From: Ciona intestinalis
Taxonomy: Eukaryota; Chordata; Ascidiacea; Phlebobranchia; Cionidae
Assembly (NCBI RefSeq): GCF_000224145.3
Contig: NC_020167.2
Span: 6,959,083-7,023,082 of the forward strand
DNA: 64,000 nt
Direction: 5' to 3'
Positions 1 to 11,582 of the stretch are shown one piece after another. A model generated the notes under the pieces. It worked only from the letters and a program-made list of their open reading frames with translations, made no database searches and had not been told where the DNA came from. Each line of letters begins with the position of its first letter. Position 1 is the first letter of the stretch. The translations under genes and the position numbers were made by a program.

Positions 1-85
1 GTAACTCGTAAGCGAAAACGAGGTATGCAACAGAATAAAGACAATTTTATTTAAAAACAAACGGCCACGCAGAGCACCATAAAAG
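1..85 (+). repeat. tRNA-derived SINE, 3' tail fragment
   Basis: Begins with the gtaactcgtaagc...cgaggt block and continues to a cggccacgc block. Both are found near the 3' end of the fullest SINE copy at 32.66-32.99 kb. The 5' part lies outside the window or is lost. It includes the likely LACTB poly(A) signal on the minus strand. Confidence 0.6.
46..51 (-). terminator. poly(A) signal for LACTB
   Basis: AATAAA on the minus strand about 125 nt after the LACTB stop codon. It is the first canonical hexamer found downstream. Cleavage would fall close to the window edge. Confidence 0.45.
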
Positions 86-174
86 TGTAGAATTAATTGC
101 AAGAGTCGTGTTTCACTATTTCTTTAAATTAATAAAAGTTCCAAGCAAAATATCGAATAAAATAGCGCAACAGC

Positions 175-3100
175 TTAGCGGAGAAATTGTTGCGATATAT
201 TTCGAGCTAATGGAGTGAGATTGGCTTTACCGATGTTGGTTATAATAGCAACGGACATTCCTTGCATGGGGGCGTCTGAGCGTACACCATCAGACTTGTA
301 ATCTGCAGATGAAGGAGGACAGGAGTTTGGTAGATCGATCTTTGCATCAGGAAGAAGTAAGATGATGCTGGATGCTCCGACTGATCCTCCAGTATGCGCA
401 ACCTCCAACTGATGGTTCGGACAATTACCTCGCCCCTCCTGGTAAAAATTTATAGACTATTATTAAGAGTCTGGCGCTGTGACAAAGTGCGCCTGCTCCT
501 AACCCAAAAGTAATAGGTTCAAGGCTCGTCGTTGCTACCATTCCGTTGGGCAAGACACAAGAAAAATAACATACATAAATGGGACGCAAAAATTTTAGGT
601 CATTAATTGATGAAGTAAGCTACAGTGGATAATGGGTTTCCAGTTTAAAAAATGTAAACACCAATCTTCATTAAATTGAAAATACCCAAAAAGGGGAAAA
701 AAATCTTGGTTATACAATAAAATTACCTGTCCTGGACAGACGTACCACCCCAAACCATATCGCATATATTCTGGATCTGAAGACATTTCTGAACGTTGTG
801 GGACTGAAAAACTGCTCCATAACTTTTCAACCTAGTGGTCAAACAGAATAGGAGCATGTTAGTACAGAATTCTTACTGGGGAAAAATCGTAAGAAAGGTA
901 TCACGTACCGTGTCTTTCCTTAAAAACCCAGGCAGGTAATTGGTGTTCTTGACATTCTAAAAGTAAATTTGTTGAAATAATTAATTCTTTAAAAGTAAAT
1001 AACAAAATTAAAATGACAAAATGATTATTTATCAGCAAAAATGACAAAATTATGATTGCATTTTGTCCAGGCAAACAGGACCAGAATGCAGCTTCAACTT
1101 TCTCGTCGTTCGAGTTTGTTGCGATCTTATTTATCGTCAGCAACAGTCTATGGAACTTCTTCGTTCACTTGGGTCAGGACGCTCGGTTCAAGTCAGCGCT
1201 GACCTCATGCGCTTGCTCAGCAGAAAAATGACAAAATTATGATTGCATTTTGTCCAGGCAAACAGCTACATACATAGCAGTACATCACAGCATCGGCAAA
1301 CTTGAGAAGGTCACCAACTGTAGATAGGAAACCACCACCTGACCATTTATATGAGAGATCAACATACGGTGAGTTGAATAATCTGCCATCTTTTCTCTCA
1401 TAATATCTGAAAAAGGCAAAAGCTATAAAATTTGAAAGGATGAGTGTCAACTGTCAACTGTTTATTATTACAAAATGGAAAAAAATCAAGGTGTCTTTTC
1501 TCACGCATTAAGTGCCTGCTAAGAGATTACTATGTGTGCAACTTTTCATTGTGGGCAGTTTTTGCATAGCTGACATTCGGACAGCCACAGTCTGGGTTTA
1601 AGCTATGACTGTTAAGTGTATTAAATCCTTAAGTCCATGATGATGACATTTAGCATTAAACCAAAGTACTTTCTTGGAATGTGATGAGCGCCCCAATCAG
1701 TGTGTCATGGCACTGCCAGCGGTTATTATAGTGAAGCAACAACTAAAAATGCAAAAACGTCCTGCAATGAAACATTACCTTGACCTGCCATAAATGATTG
1801 GATTATTCAAATCTGGTTTAGTATGCTTCATGCCAAGTGAATGGAAGGTGTCATTCATTAGTCGGAGAAATGTTTTGCCAGAAGCTTTTTCGAGCACAGC
1901 GCTTACTAATGTCCATGCATGCGAGGAGTAACCAAACTTATTTTCATCTGAAAAACAACATCAAATTATTATACAGATATGTAATTTTTAGGTCTTTGAG
2001 TACTGATATTGAGTGATATGTGTATGAAGTTCTCGTCGTCCATTTGTAGTGCAAATTGGTGTTAAACATAATTTGAAACAGGAATTACTGCAAATGCTTC
2101 AATTTTACTGTATTGGACCATTTCCATTGTCTACACACCTGGGTGATTTATAAGAGGGTCATCTTTAAATAGTTCTAATCCCTCTGTTACAGTGGTGTAA
2201 TGCTTGGTTGAGTAGATTTCACTTTCATTTTCCTTTTTTGATTTATCATCTGGTACGTCCTCTTTGTTGTAGTGTCTTACTCCACCAACATGACACAACA
2301 AATGTTTCAGAGTTACTCTAACCTGAAGAACATGGAACATTAGGTAAAATCAAGCCACAACAAAAACAGTAAGGCCCTAAGTATAGGATTTGTTTGTACC
2401 TCCTTCCCTTTATATTTCATAGGTGGATAGTCGGGAAGATAATCATGAATTGGTTTATCAACATCAAGCTTTCCCTCCTCCCATAACTTTGCCATTGCAA
2501 CTGAAGTGAAACATTTACTGATGCTCGCCACTCTCATCACTGTTCCCGGGTGACATTCGACATCATTTTCCACGTCAGAGTATCCGAATCCTAAACAATG
2601 TATAAATTTGGTAATGGCAAATTAAATACTCTTATAAAGCTAAAACTAAATTTTAACTGAAAATTATTAAACTGATCAAAATTAATATTTGGAAAAAAAC
2701 GATTTCGATCTTATTCGGACCTTAATAACAATAACCTTGACTCCAGACTGTCCTCCCATTGATGGAGACGGCGACCACCATCCCAGGTGCTCCACATTCC
2801 TCCATTCTTCTTCTGATCATCTTAGAAGAATTAGCAATCGCCGTTGCAAAAATGCTGTTCTAAAGTTTGTGTGTTTATGCATACAAAGTGGTGGTGCCCC
2901 AACATACATTGTAGGTTGCCATTTACATCGCCCACAAATGCTTCAGACAAGTAACATCAAAAAGCTATGCAAAAGTGACATGTTAAGTTATATACCAATA
3001 ATCGTATGTGGAACGGGTTGAATTGTAAGCAATTACAATATAAAAACAGCATAAGGCTTCTCTTGTTGATTATAAATGTAAATTTCAGTACTTACAGGAT

Positions 3101-3209
3101 AACCATCTAAATTACGATGGATTTTTTCGTTTTTTTCATTTTCTTTGTGGACGATTGTTGCAGCCAAGAATGTGGTAGAAACGCGAAGGTTGAGCAATAA
3201 TCTATTCAT
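175..3209 (-). CDS. LACTB: LACTB, mitochondrial serine beta-lactamase-like protein (9 exons)
   Basis: Exons on the minus strand: 3209-3096, 2859-2736, 2590-2400, 2322-2139, 1947-1779, 1406-1274, 956-909, 831-727, 438-175. They join in phase to 443 residues. LACTB is a penicillin-binding-protein/beta-lactamase-fold serine protease of the mitochondrial intermembrane space that forms filaments and affects lipid metabolism (family knowledge). Visible hallmarks are the SISK active-site SxxK motif in exon 3, the FGYSSHAW block in exon 5 (the Tyr motif), KWSGGGFLSTVGDLLKF in exon 6, and HTGGSVGASS (the KTG-equivalent box) in the last exon. The N-terminus is short, basic and hydrophobic, as for a mitochondrial presequence. 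I chose ATG 3209 (MNRLLLNLRV); an in-frame ATG at 3233 is also possible. Human LACTB is longer (547), mainly at the N-terminus. It lies head-to-head with TMEM230. Confidence 0.93.
470..575 (+). repeat. tRNA-derived SINE, 5' head fragment
   Basis: Lies in the last LACTB intron. It contains the A-box-like region (gcgctgtgacaaagtgcgcc) and a B box, ggttcaaggct, followed by the family's cattccgttgggcaagacac block. No 3' tail is attached. Confidence 0.6.
1031..1267. repeat. 45-bp direct repeat flanking 140 bp in a LACTB intron
   Basis: The segments 1033-1078 and 1220-1264 are nearly identical (both contain tgacaaaattatgattgc and ttttgtccaggcaaacag). They lie in the intron just downstream, in gene sense, of the 1406-1274 exon. 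The second copy begins within 10 bp of that exon's splice donor. Confidence 0.85.
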
Positions 3210-3472
3210 TTTAAAGTTGTAATTTTTTGCCACTATCGTTAAATGTCACAACGAAACATCAACGCGCATCAGAAAACAGCACCAAATCAAGCACAACGCT
3301 CTTAAAAGTGTAAACAAACCTTCTGAAGTCTGCGCTATTAGTGTCAACCTAATAAAGGAACCGTGTATCAAACTGCTACAACCCCATCGAGAAATATTTT
3401 TTTTATTATGACATGTTTAATTTTTAATATTTTAAAGCAGTGAACTGTTGTGTTTAGCGTACAAACAAGGTT
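3210..3472. promoter_or_regulatory. divergent promoter region LACTB / TMEM230
   Basis: Only ~260 bp separate the two start codons, which point away from each other, so both promoters and 5' UTRs must lie here. I see no clear TATA box or other defined motif. The call rests on gene layout alone. Confidence 0.4.
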
Positions 3473-4031
3473 ATGTCATTAGCATCAGTTAGGTATCAAA
3501 AATTTAAGCGAGAAACTGGTTATAGCGGCGAAGGAGACGTTTACACAAACTCCCAGTTTGATAAACCAGTACCAAAAGTTCCGTGGAGAGCGATTGGAAC
3601 CGCGACTGCTTTGTTTTGCATTGGAGTGGTCTTGATCGTGATCGGAGCTTTGCTATTATCGGGGGTCATTGATTCTGAATATAGGTACGTTCATTCTGTT
3701 TCTTTTGAAAACTATACAGTAATATTCTAAATGTTAGTATGTTTCATTCTTTTTTTAAACTTTACAGTAAAATTCTAAATATAGGTACAATAATTTTGTT
3801 TTAAAGCTACACGGTAAGGTTCCAAATATAGGTGTGTTCCTTCTGTTATTTTTTTTTAATACAGTAAAATAAGTGGTAATCCTTAATTTCTTTAGTGACC
3901 GAACTTGGCCGGTTCTTATACTTGGTTTCATCACTTTTCTACCTGGCGTTTATCAACTAAGAATTGCATATTGTGCTTGGAGAGGCTACGTCGGGTATTC
4001 ATTTGACGATATTCCAGACTACCACGATTAA
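3473..4031 (+). CDS. TMEM230: TMEM230, two-pass vesicle membrane protein
   Basis: Exons 3473-3684 and 3896-4031 join in phase to 115 residues, close to the 120 of the human short isoform. TMEM230 is a small two-helix protein of secretory and recycling vesicles, including synaptic vesicles (family knowledge). The sequence shows [20 protein letters not shown] and a GALLLSG stretch as helix 1, [20 protein letters not shown] as helix 2, and a conserved tail [14 protein letters not shown] before the stop. The intron falls between the two helices, within the EYSDRTW linker. AATAAA at 4186 gives a 3' UTR of about 170 nt. PDRG1 follows 422 bp later on the same strand. Confidence 0.95.
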
Positions 4032-4185
4032 AAAAGGTGATATTACTGATATTCAAGTTGTTCTATTATGTATATTACTTGGATGCAACAGCCATGCTTT
4101 TAATTCACACTCTTCCCCACACTTTTTTCATAGCGTGTTTTAACAACTGTTGTTTTGTTGTTAATTTCTTTCTCTTTGTTATTTA

Positions 4186-4191
4186 AATAAA
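4186..4191 (+). terminator. poly(A) signal for TMEM230
   Basis: AATAAA 155 nt after the stop codon, in a T-rich context. A second AATAAA occurs at about 4335. Confidence 0.5.
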
Positions 4192-4448
4192 AAATCTTCT
4201 CTATGGTCTTACTTTTCAAAAAAGAAAGAAAAATTATGCCATTTTAAGTTTGTTCAGAGGTTAAGTTATAGCTGCTTAGGACTTATAATTGATCATTTAT
4301 TTAAATCTGCATAATTCCATTTCCTGTAATTTAAAATAAAAATTGGTGCACAATTTCAAATAAATAATTTTCCACATTAATTATGTGTGGGAGTGTGGGT
4401 TAATAATCGTATTGCTTATGATGCCAAAAATAATGAAATATACTTTGT

Positions 4449-4454
4449 AGGAAA
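4449..4454 (+). promoter_or_regulatory. probable (trans-)splice acceptor at the PDRG1 start
   Basis: An AG preceded by tactttgt lies three bases before the PDRG1 ATG (tag|gaaATGG). It could accept a 5' UTR exon from upstream. In tunicates that use spliced-leader trans-splicing it could instead accept the leader. The sequence alone does not decide between these. Confidence 0.4.
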
Positions 4455-5303
4455 TGGCTCGCGATCCCCAGTTTGTGATGCGATACATGGAAGAACTGGA
4501 GCAGCTGGCAGAGGATGTATTGAGTGACAAACAGCAGATTGTGGATCTTGATAAGAAGAGAAATTCCAACAGAGAAGCTCTTGCTGCACTTCATAAGAAG
4601 ACAACAGCACCAGCATCTTCACAAAATAAAACATGGCTGAACTTTGGCGGTGTTTTCCTGAAGTTACCAAAAGTAAATTCCATGTTTATTTTGGGAATGT
4701 GTTCGAAATGATTTTGTGATCTTAGTTGGTATCTTTCTGTGTTCCTAATGCAAAGGCTAGTGGTTCTTAAACTGGGTTCTGATGGCTAATAATAAGTGGC
4801 CCATGGGGTTAGTGGTTTAAATAGGTATATGATGTGTTTTAGTATTTTTAATCATAAGCGGAATTTTAAAATGAAGGTGCCGGATTTGTCACTATGTTTA
4901 ACAATGTCCAAGGAATTTTTTATCTTTTATGCCTATTACTTATACATCCTAAAAAGAGATAGAAACATTTAAAGATATAATATCTGTATCTTTTTTAGGA
5001 TAAGCAAGTTACATTCAATTAATGTTCCGAGAAATTTAATGTGTATACATGTCACTGAAACACCCTAAATTAAGACAAAATATTTAATATAATATCTCAA
5101 TCTATCTTTTTTCTATTAAATAGAAATCAGCCATTACGATGCTGCAATCAGACCAAGCTGAATTAGACAAAGAAATATCTCAGATTCGTGACAATCTTCA
5201 TAACAAGGTGAACAAACTAAGGGACGCACAAGGTGAAAGTGATCTGCTTGGTTATGGCTTACATCCACTGTCTAAAGCTGAACTGAACAGAGTGATGCAC
5301 TGA
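4454..5303 (+). CDS. PDRG1: PDRG1, prefoldin-like subunit of the R2TP/prefoldin-like complex
   Basis: Exons 4454-4672 and 5124-5303 give 132 residues, against 133 in human. PDRG1 is a beta-class prefoldin-like protein that associates with URI1/R2TP in assembly of RNA polymerases and PIKK complexes (family knowledge). The diagnostic N-terminal helix is clear: ELEQLAEDVLSDKQQIVDLD followed by KKRNSNREAL. A short beta segment (WLNFGGVFLKLPK) crosses the intron into a second coiled-coil helix (AELDKEISQIRDNLHNKVNK). The protein ends in GYGLHPLSKAELNRVMH, like the human GFNLNPLNQDEL tail. It is on the TMEM230 strand and converges on mitofusin with 354 bp between the stop codons. Confidence 0.93.
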
Positions 5304-5510
5304 TGTGTTTCACATAAAACATTGTATAACACTGCACAACGTATGTATGTGTAGGAAATCAAAAAAAAGTAACAGCAAGTGTAGGGCACCAATTAAATGT
5401 ACATTTAATTTAAATCCTAAAATAATTAAGTTGTGTGGGTTAAATACATGCCACATATCGGAATAATTAGTTGCAAACAGTGGTACATAGCTTAAAGAAA
5501 TTGCAACACT

Positions 5511-5516
5511 TTTATT
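5511..5516 (-). terminator. poly(A) signal for mitofusin
   Basis: AATAAA on the minus strand, about 145 nt after the mitofusin stop codon. Confidence 0.5.
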
Positions 5517-5627
5517 TATACTTTTAACTGTAACCGCAGCAGAACATTCAATAATTGCTTTACACTGTGCAATTCATGTTATATATCATATAATAAACAA
5601 GCAAAAAGCACAACTTTTGAAGAGCAA

Positions 5628-5677
5628 TCACCATTATGATGTACCACCATTGAGCAATTATGATGTACCACCATTGA
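5628..5677. repeat. short tandem duplication at the mitofusin 3' end
   Basis: Two ~24-bp units sharing attatgatgtaccaccattg lie back to back. The mitofusin stop codon lies in one unit, so the last residues (NGGTS) come from the repeat. Confidence 0.75.
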
Positions 5678-8600
5678 AAGTGGGTGGGGGTGTAAGGTAG
5701 GTCTTGGCAAAGGATTCCAACTCTGCTGCCAACCAACCAGCCTTGTTACGAAGTGTTTTTGATTGAGTTTGTGCCTGTGTAAGATGATTGCAGCGGTGAA
5801 GTAAGTCTTCGGATTCCTGCTCGATTTCCTTTCGAACTTCTTCAATTTCACAACAGAGTCGTGAGAAAGTGCCAGAAAGTTCCTGCTGTACCTGTTGCCA
5901 CAACAAGTTGAATGTAACTCCTTTAATTTTAGCAACTACTAGAAGTCCTTACCTGGTGAGAACAATTGGAACTTGTAAAACTGATGATTAAGTTGAGTTT
6001 ATCCGTTGCATGTTCCACAAATTGTCTCTTCAATGCTTTTTCCTTTGCACGTGAGGACCATGTTATCCGTTCATAACCATACAAAGCAAAATATGACACA
6101 GCAGAGAAAGCAACCACTCTCCAACCTATTGACCTCCAAAACACATATGGAAGCATACCTGAAAAAATAAGAAAAAACATTGCAGATTATCAGAAAACTG
6201 CTATAACTTTCATGAAGAATGTTATCCACTACTTAATATTACAAACTTGATTTCAAAAATTAAGGTAAAAGTTTCAAAGAAAAGGTAAAAAAAACTGCGG
6301 CAGCTTATCAAAACAGTGTATACTTTTCATAAAGGATGTTATCCACTGATTATTATTACAGCCATTATTTTTTAAAAATTGGAGAAAAAGTTTCTGATTT
6401 TTAAACTAAAAGGAAAAGTTTGAACTTACCCAAGCAAACAACAAACACAGTGGAATGTGATTGAGTATACTGGAAGTAGCCCGATGCAAGCGACCACAGA
6501 AAATCTTGGGTAGCGACCTGGTGTGCTCTTCCTTCTTGATCGGCCACAGCATTACCTGAAATCATAAAGAAAATCAGGAAACTTTACTCTACCTCTGCTA
6601 CCATGCATATTGTAATCAAGCTTTCAACATCTCTTCTGTTATGAAAAAAAATGTGGTGTATTTCAGACATTTTTCATTCCCTGATGAAGTCTTGCCGGAT
6701 GGAGGACTAAACATCAGAAATAAACTACGTATTTTAAAACCAGATGAGCCGTTGAAAGATTATTAACCTATACCCCTTAGTTAAACTTGGGAAACAGATA
6801 TGACACATAAATAATCTGGAATATTACTTACCACTGTTGGGTGTTGGTGGTATGGACACCACATCATTTGATATTCCACCAAATCTTGAACGACGAGCTT
6901 CTTTCGGGCCGACAAACCTGTAGGAATATACAACATAAGATATTCCTAAGAGAATTTTTTCTTTTGTTAGTATTTCGTACGTCTTGCTCAAACACATGCG
7001 CTCACAATCGAGCAGCGACAAGCCTTGAGCACATTACCTCTGGGTTAGAGGCAGGCGCCAGTCAAATATACAACAGTTTAAGCAAGGTAGATTTCTTTTC
7101 TCACTTCATTTTGGTTGGAATATTTTTGCAGTAGATTTCACTAACCTTGCGATAAGTTGTGAGAAACCGAGTGAGAATTTAAAATCAATATCTTCCTGGA
7201 AGTCGGAGCACAAACTTGTGCAATCAATATCATACGACATGTCAAAACTTGGCTGGATGGAATTGGATCTCATTAATTTAAACTTTGAAGCTGGTTCTTC
7301 TGAAAGAGGTGAAAACAAAAAAAAAATATTTAAAAGTGTGTGAAATATTTCTTTTGGAAAAAAAAAAGTTAAACTAAACAGAAACCAGTTTTAAACTTTT
7401 ATTGTTACATAACGACTTTCAAGAACGAAAATTCTCCGAAAATTATTACCCACAAAGTTGCAGATATGGTAACTTGTAAGCGAGCAGGAGATGAGTAAAA
7501 CAGAACACCAGTCGATGGCCCACTACATCAGGATAAATAAGTTAAAATAATTCATTTAACTCACCAGTATGAACAAAATCGACAGAACTTGAATCTCCAT
7601 TATCTTGACTTCCATGTGGTGATGTCATCAATAGCGGTTGGATTGAATCGATCATAACATTGCGGTTTTTGTCGATTTGTTTCTGCAGAGCACCACTACA
7701 GCGAGCATGTAAGTTACGGCCCAAACCTGTGGCAAGTAATGTTAAACACACATTAGATACAATAAGGTGTAAGTAACATAAATATATTGGCTGTACAACA
7801 GTTTGTATTGATATATAAATGAAACCTATCTTGTCTGTTCGGTCACAATAACAGAGAACAGAAAAGTTTACAAAAGCGAAACGACGGGCAGTTACGATAA
7901 AACAACAGTTGGTAAATCACTCTTTTAAGACGGAAAAGAAAATTGTTTTGGATAAAAGGCCTGACTGTTACACTCTACATACAACACAATAAAAATTTCA
8001 ATTAGAAGAAAACATACAATACCTTCTTCAATATGGCGGTATAACTCAGCTTTATAAACACGCAACACCATCGGGTTGGGGTGAAAAGGTCGCTGAAATT
8101 CATCCACGAGAAGCGGTAAGCGTCTTATCTCGTCGCTCATAGCAACTCGGACTTGTCGTTCTGCTTCATTGGCCAATGCAACAATGCCATCTTTTGATCG
8201 TTGGGTTACCAACTTCATCTGGTTGTCTGTAATATGAACCAATAGTTAATTTCTATCTTATTAACTTGATATTTTGTAATGTTTACTACTTCGACTTTTG
8301 TCAGATAACGGCAAAACTTAAAATGCACTACGTGTTTTATTATAGTGATATTGGGTAATGGGCCAACTGTGACCTAAATCTGAGGCCGTCTTGCAATAGG
8401 ACCTCACCCATTCCCCTGATTGGTAGCAGACTGGAGGACATTACGAAAATTTATTTATTTTACAATGTTTGGCATGAAGTGAAACCACCATACCTATATA
8501 TTCAAGTCTTTGTAGCAAGAACACTCTTCTGTCTCTGCATTCATTCATTAATTCTGTTGCTTTTGTCTGAAATAATCAATACTTCAATTAAAAATAAGCG

Positions 8601-11582
8601 TTTAAAATCAATAAAATATCACAGATGTGTATATACTCTATATCATAACATGTACATGAAAATAAAATTGGCATAGTACACTGCAGTTACCTAAACCTAA
8701 CCATCCCTGTTTAAAAATAAAACAAGAAAAAACTTACATAAAGCCATTCAGCTTTAGAATGCAGTTGGTCAATTATCTTGCTTGCCCTTTGAGTGTGGTA
8801 TTCAAACTTTGTTCGAGTTGCAGAGCGTGAAATGCATTCCTCAAACTCGCGTTCGAATCGCGCAAACTCCATCAGACGTACTTGGTGTCCATCAGCCATG
8901 TACACAGGACTATCAGCTTTTCCTGTGTTTTGAGTGTGTTTATATGAATAAGAGAATGAATGTAACTTGCTTTATCCTCACATGGCCGGAAAATGACAGT
9001 CGTTATAACCTGGTGCACTCTTTAATACACTCTATGCCAACCTTTGAGTTACCAAGTATGTTACTTTATTAGTGATTATAAATGTATTTCAAGCAGTGTT
9101 AACTGTGCAAAGTAGTACCTGGGACCTTTGGCATTCTGGATTGCAGTGTTTCTTTTGCTGAAACAAAGAAAACTCGGTCCTTTGCTTGTGACTTAGATAT
9201 TACTTTCAGTTCATCGGCCAGAAACGAAATCCCTCTTTCCAAATGCTGCTGACGGACCTGATCATAAAATATTTTCATAAAAACGGCAAATTCACTGAAT
9301 GGACATTATAATGAAAATATTCTAGTACCACATGACATAAATATCCAAACATTAAAGCCAACAACCATTACTGTTTACAATCTACATCATATGTTCAAAT
9401 GAACACACCTGTTTTAAGTTATTACAATTCTATGTGAAATACACCACCCCACCTGCTCCATGAGTTCTGGTTCCGATGCAGATGCGTCCCATCTGTTGTT
9501 TAAGATAAAGATGTTTGGTTTGGACAATTTCTCATTAACCCGATGGAAAAACTTCTTTTCTGCTTGCATTAAAGTTGATTCAGCATTTGCAACAAGAATA
9601 AAAACATCGGCATCCAAGCAATATCTGAAAATCAATGCACTGTAAAAAATCATTCACTGGAAATATTTACATTTTTCAATTTTTGTTGCCTTCTTACTCT
9701 GTCTATATGGTCAATATTTTTTTTTTTTTTCTTTTCACAGGTTTTAACCCAAAAAAGGATTTATTTATATGTTATGTTGTACTTTAAACAATTGTTGGAA
9801 GACTTTCCATAAAAGCTAGACAGTAAACAAAATAGTCCACCACAGATAAGCCATCACTTGTTCAGGTTTAATTGATTAACAAACACAACACATTCCACAC
9901 CACTGACATCTACAGCATGGCGATGACATGTGAGTTACAATAAACAGCTTCTACCACAGCAGGACAAGCACTAAACTTTACTATCTCAGATGGTTAATAC
10001 AATAATGGGAGCATTTGTGAGCACATATCCATACATTTTATTACATATGATGCACAATTTAAGTTAACATCAGTTGATTGAAACCATGTACTACAAAATA
10101 GAAAATAATCACGAAGTTCAATTACTTATCAATCCATTGGTCAAGGTCATGGCTAACATCAATGCCAGGACTATCCACTAACACAACATCATCCTTTAGC
10201 AATGCACATTTGCTTTTTGGCCAGAACACCTGAGACAAATGCATATTTTGTATTGATTTTATTTTGCTAGATTAGTTGCATATCTTGTGTAAAATGTATT
10301 GTACAGGAAATACATTGCATATCATGTTACTGATCTACTGATGTAGACCAGTTTGTTTACTAAACAAAATAGTAAAAGCACAAACCTGTGCAGTTTACAT
10401 AACTGAATGAATTGTTTAACCTAGCAAGATGACAAGGTACACACAATACACACACTACAGGATTATATACCATATAAGTAGTTACCTTTATTACTAAGTT
10501 ACTAACCTGTATAAGACTATCAGGTGACATACTTTCTTCGCTCAAAGCATGACTGAGCTGCGTTACACTTTTAATACTTCGTTTCTCTTCTGAGCCATTG
10601 CACAATAAATAAGCACCCTCATCAGAGTCAGTAGATGTACTTCCTTCATCACTACAACCAGCAACTGACAAAAAGCAATTGGTAGTATGCCCAATACCAG
10701 TTGGAAGTATTCTGTCCCATAACATTGCATTCACAACAGAACTTTTGCCATTACTTGTTCGACCAAAGAAAACAACCTGCATAAAATACAGGAAAGTTAG
10801 CAAATAAATGAATCAATGCTTTATCTTTGCATCGCCAGAAAACGACCATCGTTATAACACGTATGTTCTGTTTCATATGCCCCGTGCCAGCTTATGAGTT
10901 ACGTTGTATGTAACTTTGTATTGTTGGTAATTATTTTCCGGTATTTTTTTATTTCCATGCATGGGTATAATTCAGACAACCCATTAATGACCACTGGGTT
11001 AGAGCAATTGCCTATATAGTTTAAATAAGATGCAAGTGTTGTTTCTGTAGTTGTGTTTACCTTCATATGATTTCTGGTTAACATATCTTTTATTCCATTT
11101 ATTTTCTCCAAGGCTGCAAGAACATCATCTTCTAGTTCCTGAAAAGAAACCGTAATTTTTAATGATTTCTAGTGGCTAATTTAAAAGAAACACAAATACA
11201 GTTTCTAAGCAGATGTCTTTTTCAAATAAATAATTTCTCAACCTCTTCAACAAATAAATTTTCATCACTGTATTAAGATGTAATTGGAAGGCAAATGTTT
11301 GTAAAAAAACACAATCTATACATCTGAGCCCAACAACCACTATACATTGTATGTAAAAATAGAGTTTTTATTAGCACATTTCTTTTTTGCAAACAAATAT
11401 TTATTGACCTCTTCAATAATTATATTTTCATCACTGTTTCCAATATCATCAATGAATTCTCCAAACTCTTCAATGTAAGTCTGGATGTCAGAAAACAAAA
11501 CATTGATTTTTTTCTTTGCATTCGTAAAGTGTTTTAAAGGAGATCCCATGTCCCCTGCTCCTGAATGTCGGTTCATCCTCAT
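5658..11582 (-). CDS. MFN: Mitofusin (MFN1/MFN2 orthologue), 15 exons
   Basis: Exons on the minus strand: 11582-11409, 11138-11061, 10776-10507, 10229-10126, 9624-9453, 9257-9119, 8922-8738, 8566-8494, 8226-8023, 7726-7565, 7299-7146, 6917-6832, 6555-6430, 6158-5953, 5891-5658. They join to 788 residues (human MFN1 741, MFN2 757). It is a dynamin-like GTPase of the outer mitochondrial membrane that drives fusion. Visible are the helical start [17 protein letters not shown]1 [10 protein letters not shown]2 in [10 protein letters not shown]3 VDSPGIDV and G4 [12 protein letters not shown]1 follows, with [20 protein letters not shown], then the membrane segments around [18 protein letters not shown] and [22 protein letters not shown]2 includes [18 protein letters not shown]. 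Exons 8, 12 and 13 are short and were placed by phase and family similarity. One gene appears to represent both vertebrate paralogues. The start ATG lies 9 nt after a tgtcag|g acceptor-like site. Confidence 0.96.
6590..6775 (+). repeat. decayed retroelement-like repeat with hammerhead-like core, copy A
   Basis: Lies in mitofusin intron 12. CTGATGA (6682-6687, preceded by cc) is followed by a GTC..GAC stem and AAACATCAG, then ttaaaaccagatgagccgtt. The downstream block matches the minus-strand repeat at 47.0-47.1 kb. The GAAA box is degraded to TAAA in this copy. Confidence 0.55.
7840..7925 (+). repeat. unclassified dispersed repeat, copy 1
   Basis: Starts cggtcacaataaca and ends aaaacaacagttggtaaa. 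It is similar along ~80 bp to 33608-33690. It lies in a mitofusin intron. The family is unknown. Confidence 0.5.
8955..9062 (-). repeat. tRNA-derived SINE, 3' tail, inverted
   Basis: Contains the tail blocks cttgctttatcctcac, tggccggaaaatgacagtcg and gagttacc in reverse orientation to the plus-strand copies. It lies in a mitofusin intron between exons 7 and 6. Confidence 0.65.
10812..11016 (-). repeat. tRNA-derived SINE, 3' two-thirds, inverted
   Basis: Includes ctttatctttgcatcgcc, cagcttatgagttac and, after a divergent spacer, gacaacccattaatgaccac. It thus covers both the tail and the middle of the element in reverse orientation. It lies in mitofusin intron 2. Confidence 0.65.
11243..11272 (-). 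repeat. duplicated 3' edge and donor of mitofusin exon 1
   Basis: On the minus strand this intronic segment reads cagtgatgaaaatttatttg then ttgaagag|gttgag. It mirrors the true exon-1 end (cagtgatgaaaatataatta then ttgaagag|gtcaat at 11409). It is preceded by tacag, so it resembles a 25-nt pseudo-exon. Its inclusion would shift the frame. Confidence 0.7.
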
